In this document: piece after piece, positions 46,826-57,815 of the stretch | How the letters are laid out: each line of letters opens with the position of its first letter | Position numbering within the stretch: position 1 is the stretch's first letter | NCBI RefSeq assembly: GCF_000346465.2 | Contig: NC_034014.1 | Coordinates: 11,475,582 to 11,539,581 of the forward strand | Reading direction: 5' to 3' | From: Prunus persica | Lineage: Eukaryota > Streptophyta > Magnoliopsida > Rosales > Rosaceae | Length of the DNA stretch: 64,000 bases | The notes under the pieces: model-generated | The model's database searches: none | What the model was told of the DNA's origin: nothing | The model's input: only the letters and a program-made list of their open reading frames with translations | Program-made: the position numbers and the translations under genes

Positions 46826-47343
46826 TGTTATAAAAATAACCTGGAATATGTGCGAATATTGAGCTGCACGTAAAGTAGATGAGACACAGTATTTAACGAG
46901 GTTCGGCTATGCCTACGTCCTCGGAGAGCAGCAATAGTAACTTTTCCACTATGTAAAATAATAGGGCTACAACTTTAGTGTTTACAATATGTGTGGCTCA
47001 CTGAATTTTCTTTCTAGGAGAATTTCTCTCTGCTCTCTCTTTCCTCTTTCTTCCTTCTCTTCCTCTTGTCTCTTTCCTTTTCTCTCTTTCCTCTTTTCTC
47101 TTTCCCCTTCTTTCTTTCCTCTTCTCTTTCCTCTTCTCTCTTCTCTCTTTCCTCTTCTTTGTTTCTTTCCATTTCTCCCTTTCTCTTCTCTCGGAGGTGT
47201 ACATGCAAAGGCACAATAATGTCTTATTTATAGGCTAAGGAAATGATGCCCGTGAATGTACAATAAGAGAAAGTTGCGGACAAACGTTACCCAAAGTCTC
47301 TAAATGAATAGTTAGTGGGCTCCACACAAAAACTTTTACAACA
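46826..47343 (-). repeat. 5' LTR of element 3 (518 bp)
   Basis: Matches 41607-42124 with few changes, for example CCTCGGAGAG against CCCTGGAGAG. It is preceded on the plus strand by CTCGTGCTGATAACG, the primer-binding-like site. Confidence 0.9.
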
Positions 47344-47998
47344 GTTTTTTCTTTTGTCCCTTTTTTCTTCGTTTGTTTTTCCTTTTGTCCCTTTCCGTGT
47401 GTGTGGTGCTGTGGTGAGGAAATATACCACACAGGTATATGGTCAAGGTCTTCCTCTACATTGCCTGCTTAGACCTGGATTCTTGCTTCTCTAGACTTAA
47501 AAGTCTTTCTTTTGGAAATTTCACACCTAAAAGGAAGACTTTTAAGTCTAGAGAAGCAAGAAAGAGAAGTAGTTGCCTGCAGAGAGCAATTAAGCTTGAC
47601 TTTGACTTTGTAAAGTTCTGCTTTTCTACTTTCTTGTTGGTCCCATGCATATGGCCCCAATTTACACGTTATAACCACTAGTGACGCAACTCCCTAGCTA
47701 CAGTCACGAATACTTAAATATCTTATGTGTTTTTCATTATTTTGATTCATGTTCCTCTCTTGATTGGTTTCTTAAATCCACGTCTGGGTATTCATTGATT
47801 CATGCCTACATTTTTTTTGTCACAAAGGAATTTCATGGGAGAGCTGAAAGGGTAGAAAGTAAGTAACAAGCAAATTCTTAACAAAGATGAGTGGTCTAAG
47901 GAGGTGGTATACAGAGCCCATTCCGAATACTATGATTCTACTGCCAACTAATTAATGCGGTCTTTTTTTATTTATAAAAAAGTATTATGGAATTCAAA
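47344..47998. other. Non-coding DNA, condensed paralogue of 52500-53830
   Basis: Three blocks of the 52.5-53.8-kb region appear here joined together, without the segments between them. No gene seen. It ends at TCAAA (47994-47998), the left target duplication of the next solo LTR. Confidence 0.65.
47480..47562. repeat. Near-perfect 34-bp inverted repeat (hairpin)
   Basis: Arms 47480-47513 and 47529-47562 pair with one mismatch around a 15-nt spacer. The paralogous place at about 52643-52700 has only the left arm, followed by different sequence. The right arm lies at a junction where about 500 bp present at 52700-53230 is missing. Confidence 0.9.
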
Positions 47999-50857
47999 TG
48001 ACAGGACCCGATCCCAATTCCACTTTGAAATTCGAACCAAGTCCTGTGCGTGTCCGACACCTGGCGAATGTCGAGCACAAATGACCTTTTTACCCTTCCT
48101 GTTACAATTACTAGTAAAACTTCCCTTAGACTCCTGCCGAAAATTCGGCAAAGTCTCCCCTATATTTTGTCTAAACCAAAAATCTTCCACCTGTTAAACA
48201 AGCAAATAATTTTCCACCAACTGCCAGAATAAAATAACCAAGCATTCACCAGATCAAGTTTCCCACTAAAACGAGATATCAGAGCATTTTCTACTAATTT
48301 ACAAGATTTCAAGAACTTTTACAATAAAATCCTACGTTTCTTGGTGGTGCGGAAGCTAGGAGTGGCCCGGTGGTGGATGTCAGCGCACTTCTACAGCATG
48401 GGGGCGAAAACAAGTTTGAAAATGTGAGTGGACAAAAAATAATGTTCTTGAAAACAGTTTATAATCAGAATAACCCCCATGGTAAAAATAACTTGATGAG
48501 TAAGGCTAAAGTTCAACCGTGTTTAATATAAGGTATTCATCTAACTATATATAAATGTATGTATATAAACTCGTAAAACTGAACAATTATATGGAGATAT
48601 AAAACATGCACGAACATTGAGGAAACTGATATAAAATGACTGAAAGCAATAGCTCTATAAAAGTACTCAAATTCCTTTAAACTACCACCTAAATGTACCC
48701 CTGTAAAATCCTTCAAATCCCCTGGCAGGTCTCGGCGACACAAAGTCTATCCGAGCCGCAAACTGGCAGGATTCAGGGGACTATGGTCAGCCTGATTCGC
48801 CGGCAGGTCTCGATGACACCAAGTCAACTCGAGCCGCTCTAGCAAGATACAGGGGACCGTAGTCAGCCTGAGCCGCAAATCCTGGCAGGTCTCGGGACAC
48901 CAAGTCTGCCGAGCCGCAAATCCTGGCAGGTCTCGGGGACACAAAGTCAGCCGAGCTGCAAATCCTGGCAGGTCTCGAGGACACAGAGTCAGCCGAGCCG
49001 CAAACCCTGGCACTCACGGTCCGAGCGTCCCCGAAACTAGTGAGGCAATGTCAAGTGCACTGACAGACTGTAAATAGACTGGATGTCCGTAGACATCGGT
49101 CCACCTGAGAGTAATCACCAAAAACGGGTACATGGTGGTTTTAAAATAACTATTTTTAGAAAAGTCTGATAATTATCCGTAATATGATTTATCTGAGCTA
49201 AGCTGCTATTTCTGAAATATAAATCTCAAAGTCTGCTGGTTTCCACTTTTTAGCATGTTCAACTAAGCAGCATAGAAATAAAGATATTTTACGATGCAAT
49301 TCATGCTCGGAAAACATGCAATAATACTTATTCAAGATCAAATATGAAATTTAATTATAAAAATCGTTTAGAAAAGAAAAGTCCACTCACTGCTGGTCCG
49401 AGCTAGTTGGACCCTTTGAAGGTCCCTCCTGTGGTTCTGCCGGTCCTCTGGTGCCTAATTACCCATAAAGATTAAATTAATAAAACTGCTCAATAAAAGA
49501 ATTAAAGTAAACACCCTGCCCCCGGCTCCTAGAAATGCGTGTACTCATTTTAAAGTCACTCCTATGCCCACTTTAGCCTTTCAGACAATTCGAACGGCCT
49601 TGAAAGACCTGAAGCTGTTCCAAGCGATAAACTGTCAGACCGGCCGATCCGGAACCTCGTGGGGTCACGATCCCCGATGGCCAATCTGGGATTCTCTAAA
49701 GGTTCCTTACAGAGAAAGACCCATGTCCTGCGAGTTTGGTCCAAAACGGACGGTCGGATTAGCCAAAATTGCATTAGCGCTTAAAATCCAAACTCTAGCC
49801 CCAGGGTTCGCGATTTCGGAGTATCCGGGACTCCGATTCGCAATCCGTCGAATCCTATACGATCCTGAAATCATGTAGAACGACATATCTGAATTTGGGT
49901 GCGATCCAACGGCTTGACGGTACAGCACACGGGTATCGCACAATATGAAAAATCCGTTCGGGGCTCAAACGGACTCCAAATTGAGATCCGCGAAAGCCTA
50001 CGCGCTCGTGACAACACGAAGATTGCAAAACTACTCAGAGTCACTTCACTACCCTCACCCACGCGCCGCCACACGCGCGGGCAGCGATGGGTGTCTAAAG
50101 CGATTTCGGCTCGCCGGAAAAACTTCAAATCACGGCTCCAAACTCTTACCCTAGGTAAAACACCATATTTGAGCCACTTTTGTTCTTGGACCTACCCCAA
50201 AAAGTGACTGGAAGTGGCCCAAAACAGAGACCAAAAATTGGCTGAAACTTCAAGTTCAAGAATCCAATGGCTACACCACAAATCGATCTAATCCGACCCA
50301 ACAGGCAGCTATAACAGCTCGATAGGTTCAAGATCCATACCTGGGTCGACGGAAATGGTGGCCGGAGGAGGAAGATCGGAGGCCTTGAAGTTTCGGTGAG
50401 TTTCCGTCGTTCTTTCGCAGTTTCCGGCCAGCACAGGTCGTCGGCGGGCGGGGGATCGGTCGGGAAAGGTAGGGGACTCGACGGCGGTTCCATCTCCACC
50501 GGTCCCGTGGCCGGTGGTGCCCTGAGTCTGCGCCAGCAAGCTCTGGAAGGCGGCGGCCCCTTTTTTTTGCGCGAGAAAGAGAGGCTGGCTGGTTTTATAG
50601 ATCCAACTTCGAGATATTTACGGTTATGCCACTAAGACTCTTTTGACCATAACTCCTTCATTACAACTCCGATTCGGGCCCACTACATGTCTATGAACTC
50701 ATTTCACCGTGCTTTACGCAACGGTGTAAGTGGAATTGTCAAATTCCTCCTCGATCAAAAAGTCATCTTTTTCTTAATAAAATATTCCGATGGCAAAATT
50801 ATCTTTTCGCATAATAAAATATTCCTTAATTTTGAATTTTAGGTTTGAGTTATTATA
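47999..50857 (-). mobile_element. Solo large LTR, copy 3 (2.9 kb, diverged)
   Basis: Begins TGACAGGACC and ends GAGTTATTATA, flanked by a perfect TCAAA duplication (47994-47998, 50858-50862). The sequence is a diverged relative of 1-3034 in the same orientation; shared blocks include the GC-rich core near 50063-50090 and the ACAACTCCTTCATTAC-like end region. The 5' end reads TATAATAACTC rather than TGTAA, so its terminal dinucleotide has mutated. No internal domain is present. Confidence 0.8.
48720..49018. repeat. Tandem repeat, about 42-55-bp unit, inside solo LTR 3
   Basis: Six to seven units with CTGGCAGGTCTCG, GACACAAAGTC or GACACCAAGTC, and GAGCCGCAAA. The last three units are nearly identical at about 42-43 bp. 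It is absent from the other two LTR copies. Confidence 0.85.
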
Positions 50858-53800
50858 TCAAATCTATGCGAAAGTTTATAAAAGTCTATAATAAAGTACA
50901 TAAAAGTCATTAAAACTACTTTGTGAAGTTTAATTATAAAAGTCATTCACTTTAAAAAGTCTATAAAAGTCTTTATAAGTGTAGATTGAATACATCCATT
51001 AAGTTAAAGATCGATTCGGAGTTTACCATAAACTTGGTTGTTTTTGCTCCAAAAACTCACAACCAAAAAAATAGGGCGCTCACAGCTTCGGGAAAACACA
51101 AATACAAACCATTTACAAAAACAACGTTGCGCAGCAGTCACTGTTTTCTTTGTAACTTGATACAAATAAAAGGAAATGTGAATAAAGGACTTCAACCTGT
51201 ACAAGATTAAACAGAAAAAATATGTAGAGCTAATTAATTATCATTTGCTTAATGATCTCAGCATCTTACAACAAGCAAATCTCACGTCCAACTCGGAACT
51301 GAGAATACTGAAAGAGAAGCAGTCGGTTGCAGAGAGTAATTAAGTTAAGCTAGATCAGATTTTAATTAGTTTAGCAATTGTACTAGCTGACTTGACTTGA
51401 CTATATTGTTAAATTAACCTAAACGATTGGTCAGCGTTGTATTAACTTTTTTTTTTTTTGGGATATCTAGCAACTACATATTATGTGGTGTTATATCAGA
51501 AGTGGAGGATTCGGTGGTGACACCCTAGCTAGGTAAAGATATTCAATTCGTTATAGTGTGGCTATTCCGAAAGCAATATCTTACAACTAAAGAATAAATT
51601 CATATTATATGTCATCTTTTATAATTTAAATCAAAATTAAAAAGTAACAGGTTTTATCATATTATAATTCAATGTGGGACTTGTATTTCTTCTTTGAAGT
51701 CGTTATAACTCATTTCATCAAATTAATGCAGAAAAAATTGCTTCCTCACTTGAATATATGGGTTGGAAAAGCATTGTGGAGATTTCAGGCCAACTAAATG
51801 GTCCAAGTCTCTCGTTGTTTCAGCATGTCTACAAGAATAAGTAGATAAGTACCCTCTCATGCAGTATAACAGTTGTGTTTGAAGTTTTGAGCACAATACG
51901 TGGACTCTTCTACACCATTTGGACTAGTTTATTGTCATGTTGACGGTAGTGGACCAAGCATCATTTTTTTGGATATCTAAACTACACCACCATTCAAGTA
52001 CTAAGGGGCTAAAATCTATATGGGTTTACTTCACAATGTCATCACATGATCGAATTATTCAATTTTTAGGTCATCATCATTTATAAGAAGTATTGAGTTC
52101 ATCTATTTATTTGAGTAACTTTTTGTAAGATGACATTACGGAGGTCATCATCGTTTATAAGAAGTATAAAGTAATAGCTAATGTTGTAATAATTTGATAA
52201 TAAGATGTTAGAGCTTTTGGATAAAACTTAAAAATAATAATTAAGTAGAGGGATTCATAGGAAGTATTGACATACTCTCATCTTACTTTTTTGTTATTTT
52301 TTTAAAATAATTTAAATAAAGATAAAAAGTAACATGTTTTATCATTAAGGCTATATGTGGACTCAAATTGCTTCCATGAAGTCCAAATAATCATTACTGC
52401 ATAAAATATTTCCCGACTTGAGGAGTGGGTTGGAGAGAAGCATAAGTTGACTATTGTGGAACAACTGTTGAATTCTCATTGCACTTTCTTTGTTTGTTTT
52501 TTCTTTTGTCCCTTTTTTCTTTGGGAATAGGATGAGAACAATCAGACATGATTTTCTTTCCGTGTGCGTGGTGCTGTGGTGAGGAAATATACCACACAGG
52601 TATATGGTCAAGGTCTTCCTCTACATTGCCTGCTTAGACTTGGATTCTTGCTTCTCTAGACTTAAAAGTCTTCCTTTTGGAAATTTCACACCTAAAAGGA
52701 AATTTCCTTCGAGTTTAGCGAAGAAAACGGTCTATTCGCTTGAAAACAATATATAGACTAATTTATTGTCAAGTTGATGGGAGTGGACCAGAATCATTTA
52801 TTTGGAGATACAAATTTCAATGGCTCTATGCTTAGCCCGGTTTATAGGGCTAATAAGAAAAAAATTAGCCATATCAAAAATCGTTTCTTCATTTAATTAT
52901 TATTTTGAAATTTTTTATTCTTTGTATAAGTATTGTGTTCGTCTATTTTTTAATTATTTTATACCACAATTAGATGACTAATGAAAATTTAGCTAACTTT
53001 TTATAAGGATGATATTTGATTCACCGCCTAAAAAATAACGATTCAGATCATTTTAATAATATTGTGAAGTGGACTCCAACACTTTGTAAGCATTGTATTA
53101 ATTTTAATAATGGATTGTGGTGTAGGGTTTCTGATCTAAATAATTTTCAAACAACTTCTGGAATACTAACATAATATCATGTAAGTTAGGCTTAGCAGTA
53201 CACTAAAGCATTACATATTTACATGGACCAAGAAAGAGAAGTAGTTGCCTGCAGAAAGCAATTAAGCTAGATCAGATTTTAGTTTAGCAACTGTACTAGC
53301 TGACTTGACTTTGACTTTGTAAAGTTCTGCTTTTCTACTTTCTTGTTGGTCCCATGCATATGGCCCCAATTTACACGTTATAACCACTAAACCTTTTTCT
53401 ATTTTAGATTTTGTCTTATTAATCACCTAAAATTTGGGGGTGTAAGTATGATGAATTTTAATGACTTCAATGAAATTAAAAGTGAGGTATTTATTTTAGA
53501 TTTTTAAAGAGTTTATAAAAATTTACCAAAGTCTGACCAAGACACTCAATTCATGACTTCTAGTGAGTATATGATCGATATACAAATAGATGGCTCGCCT
53601 CAATAGTGACGCAACTCCCTAGCTACAGTCACGAATACGTAAATATCTTATTTGTTTTTCATTATTTTGATTCATGTTCCTCTCTTGATTGGTTTCTTAA
53701 ATCCACGTCTGGGTATTCATTGATTCATGCCTACATTTTTTTTGTCATAAAGGAATTTCATGGGAGAGCTGAAAGGGTAGAAAGTAAGTAATAAGCAAAT

Positions 53801-55468
53801 TCATAACAAAGAGGAATGGTCTAAGGAGGTGGTTTGAGGATGCCCAACCACCATTGAAACCTCATGAGAATCACATAACATGAGTATATGGTCAAAGTCT
53901 TCCCCAATAATCAGAGATGGAAAAAAGAGAAGTGAAATAATTAGCCAAATAGTATCGGTGGACAAAAATTCAAGCATTCACACACTGAAGAAAGAAAAGG
54001 GCACATTGGAGTGGCAGCACAATGAACCCCCTCTTAAACGCTTTACGTACGAAGTTCTGTTGATTTTTGTTGAGTTCATTTCTAGTGGGAGTGACAACAC
54101 GTTACACAATAGGTCTCCCAATTTACACGTTTTACGTACAAACTTCTGCTTTTCTATTTTCTTGTTGGGTCCACGTAGGAAAACCATGCATATGGCCCCA
54201 ATTCAACAGCTGTGTTTGAATATTAGTCAACAGTTTTGAGCACAGTACTAGCTTGGTATGTTTTGCATCTCTGAGTTTAACGGAGAGGGTGGTCTATTCC
54301 GTTGAAAACAATACATAGACTAATTTATTGTCATGTTGATGGGAATGGAGTGGACCAAGAATCATTTATTTGGAGATATATATAAATTCAAGTGCTATAT
54401 GCTTAATCCAATTTGTGGGCTAATAAGTAAAAAATTAGTCAAATTGAAAATCGATAATTCATTTAATTATTATCATGAATGTTTTTTCATTATTTATAGG
54501 AAGTATTGTGTTCGTCTATTATATTTTATCGCAATTAGATGCCGGAATATTTTCAAATTTAGTAACTTTTTATAAGGATGATTTTTAATTCATGACCTGA
54601 AAAATGAACGATTCATATCATTTTAATGATATTGTTAAATTGACCTAAACGATTGATCAGCATTGTATTAAATTTTTTTTTTTTTTAGATATCTAACAAC
54701 TACATATTATGTGGTGTTATATCAGAAGTGGAGGATTCGGTGGTGACACCCTAGCTAGGTAAAGATATTCAATTCGTTATAGTGTGGCTATTCCGAAAGC
54801 AATATCTTGCAACTAAAGAATAAATTCATATTATATGTCATCTTTTATAATTTAAATCAAAATTAAAAAGTAACAGGTTTTATCATATGATAATTAAACG
54901 TGGGACTCATATTTCTTCTTTGAAGTGGATATAACTCATTTCATCAAATTAATGCAGAAAAAAATTGCTTCCTCACTTGAATATATGGGTTGGAAAAGCA
55001 TTGTGGAGATTTCAGGGCAACTAAATGGTCCAAGTCTCTCGTTGTTTCAGCATGTGTACAACAATAAGTAGACAAGTACCCTCTCATGCAGTATAAACAC
55101 TTGTGTTTGAAGTTTTGAGCACAATAAGTGGACTCTTCTACACCATTTGGACTAGTTTATTGTCATATATGCTCAACCACAATAATTCAAAATACACCAT
55201 TATATATGAATATATCTTAAGAGTCTCAATTGTAACATGTACTGAACGTTTGATGAATTATTGCCATCTAATTAATACTTTACATTGAAATTTATTGAAC
55301 TCAAACCAGTTTTTTAATTAACTAGTACTATCTACTTAACACACGACAATACCATAACAATCTTATTAATTATAAGAACACTCGAAGACTCTTCTCATAA
55401 GTGAGCAGTATAATCCTTGCAGACACAATTGCTTTTTCAGCGTAGAGGTCTGTTCATTATATTCTCCT
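50858..55468. other. Non-coding, internally repeated DNA upstream of the intact kinase pair
   Basis: No gene seen. A direct repeat of about 500 bp (51420-51930 and 54640-55160) and several shorter blocks match 27050-28250 and 47344-47998. From about 55221 to the kinase stop codon it matches 28166-28382, the 3' flank of the decayed paralogue. Confidence 0.65.
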
Positions 55469-57517
55469 TCAACTCGAAGTGCTGGCAAAAGGATTAGGAG
55501 GCATGGCGAGATTCTCACCTTCTCTTTCCAACATTTGAACTACAACTTTCATTGAAGGACGATCTATTGGATGCCACTGGATGCACCATAGACCCACAAT
55601 TGCAAGTTTCCTAGCAATTGTTACATCTACTTCGTCGTCACCGATATGGATTCGTAGGTCGTTGCGTTGCTCTAAAAGGTTATAGATCCATTCTGGGAAG
55701 TAGACTTGGCTAGTGGAGTCCTCCATGACTTTAAAGTTTTTTCTGGCCCCAACCATTTCAAGCAACAATATTCCAAAACTATAGACATCTGACTTATAAG
55801 AGACATTGCCGAAGTTCCTTGAGAAGATTTCAGGTGCAATGTAGCCCATGGTCCCCCTAGCTGTAGTCATCGATATTGCACTTTGATCCTTAGCACAAAA
55901 CTTGGCTAAACCGAAATCAGAAACCTTTGGAGTGAAATCTTGGTCTAGCAATACATTATGTGGTTTGATATCGAAGTGCAGGATTCGTTGGTCGCATCCT
56001 TGGTGAAGATATTCAATTCCTTTAGCTATTCCTAGAGCGATATCTTGCAACTTTTCCCAACCAATGAATGAATTCTTATTGTCTGCTGATGATAAGAAAT
56101 TTTGCAAGGAACCATTTGGTAAGTATTCGTAAACAAGAGCACGAATAAATCCGTCAGCACAAACTCCAACCAAGCGAACCACATTGAGATGGTGGATCTG
56201 ACACATTGTCCCCACTTCGTTTATGAAATCTTCCCCATTTTCATTTGAATTGTTGAGGATTTTCACAGCAACAAGTAACTCAGAGGAAAGCATTCCTTTG
56301 AACACTGTTCCGTAGGCACCTTGACCCAACTTTTCCTTGAATTGACTTGTTATCCTCTTAATATCAGCATAGGAGTATCTACTTGGCTTCATCGCTCTGT
56401 ATTCATCCAAAAATCTTTCAATTCTAAGCTGATTTTCATTTTCCTTTTTGTTTGAGTTGTAGACATAGCAGATTGTCGTTCCCGTCGCTATTAGAACTAA
56501 ACACAGTGCGCAAATACCTGCAAATATTTTCTTTTTGTGTCAAACGTTTTTTAAAGGGTTTTTAGCCATTTTAAACTCTGTTCCAAACATACCCTTGATT
56601 AATTTCCTCACCATTATGTTCATAAAAGAAAGAAAAAGGAAGAAGAAAAAAAAAGAAATTAGATGAAATGAAGGTCTGCTGATATAGCTCACCTAATATC
56701 TTCAGATTTGTCCTTCTAAGATTACGACCTGTAAAAGTTGTTCATGAAATAAGGGCCGGTTTTCAAATCAATGAAATCCAAAATTATAGTTTGCGTATAG
56801 AATCTTTTGAATCTTGAAATAATCTTGAAATTATAGTTGGAAAGTAAACTTGGAGTGTAAAATACCTTTGCAATGTTCACATGATGGAATGGACCAATGC
56901 AATAACAAAAATGGTCCTTGGTACAATGCAATGTTCTCATGAGATATATATGCAGGATCTGATGGGTAGTCATGCACCTTGGTACAAGACACTAGGGGCA
57001 TGTCAGCAATGGAACAAGAATAATCAATGACAGCGTAAATACGGTTACCAGAATTGTTGCCATGGCATGGGCTCAATCTTGTCAGACAACAATAACGATT
57101 GGAACAATATTCATCTCTTACTGTTGACGGTGGACAACTGAATAAGGTTGCCCGGCCTACCAATTCAAGGGGATAAGAACCATCACTGTAAAACAACTCC
57201 CTTGGCAAGCAACGAAAACGAACATAGGCTGGTTGTGTTCCACTAATTGTATGAGATGTGTAGTTAATCGCATCAACAAAGACCTTAGCTGACGACGATG
57301 GTAACTCAAGCATAGTCTGGTTGAAGTCAGTGCATGAAACATCAAATCCCCGGCAGCCGCAATGGATTGGCTGCCTACCTTTAAGGCGAAATGGGTATCG
57401 GATGGCTGGTTCTCTCGGGCCACATCTTGTTTCTCTGCAATCTTCATGGCCTACTCCACCATTGAGTGCATCTACTACTATTACGACTATCATGAGCAAC
57501 CACCGTGAGAAATTCAT
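55469..57517 (-). CDS. LRK10L-type receptor-like kinase, 566 aa, two exons
   Basis: Exon 1 is 57517-56866 and exon 2 is 56517-55469, joined in phase 1 across a GT-AG intron (56865-56518); the total is 1701 nt. A signal peptide (MNFSRWLLMIVVIVV) is followed by a GUB_WAK_bind extracellular domain (CRETRCGP, AIRYPFRLKG, FSCPPSTVRDEYC). One membrane segment lies at about residues 219-237. The Ser/Thr kinase domain has GQGAYGTV, VAVK (Lys303), LHFDIKPHN (HFD, non-RD), DFG, and a GTMGYIAPE activation end. It is expected at the plasma membrane; ligand and substrates are unknown. The family includes the wheat Lr10-linked kinase, so a defence role is plausible but inferred. It is head-to-head with the next kinase. 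The extracellular part is shorter than is usual in the family. Confidence 0.9.
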
Positions 57518-57815
57518 GATGGCAATAAATTATTTGCAGAGTACAAGTATCCTTGAAGATGATACGATATGATATATGGACTTGGGTTTCCTTTTTTCTT
57601 TTCGTTGTGTGGATTACTTGAGATGACATGGGCCCCACTCCTTCTGGATGTTTTAGTCAATGCCCGACGTGTACGGTGATCTCTTAATTTTTATCTGATT
57701 ATGCACCCAAAAAAAAACAAAACCAAAAACCAAAAAAAAAAAAAAAAACTTTATATTATCTCTTTAAAGAGTTAAAACTTCACTAAATTGGAAATATCCC
57801 TTGTGCTCTGGCAGC
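57518..57815. promoter_or_regulatory. 298-bp divergent intergenic region between two receptor kinases
   Basis: Separates the two start codons. It contains an A-rich run (about 57729-57749), the palindrome CTCTTTAAAGAG (about 57762-57773) and GGCCCCACTCC at 57629. Both 5' leaders and promoters must fit here or overlap. The same order, partly deleted, exists at 30004-30168. Confidence 0.6.

Larger units (their letters stand above)
41607..47343 (-). mobile_element. Non-autonomous LTR retrotransposon (element 3)
   Basis: Two 518-bp LTRs (41607-42124, 46826-47343) with about four or five differences are flanked by a perfect GTTTT duplication (41602-41606, 47344-47348). Orientation is minus, shown by the polypurine tract (42125-42139) and the primer-binding site (about 46811-46825). 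The 4.7-kb internal domain is collinear with elements 1 and 2 and lacks gag-pol. It keeps only the first and last codons of the antisense coiled-coil ORF (44850-44885). Confidence 0.93.
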
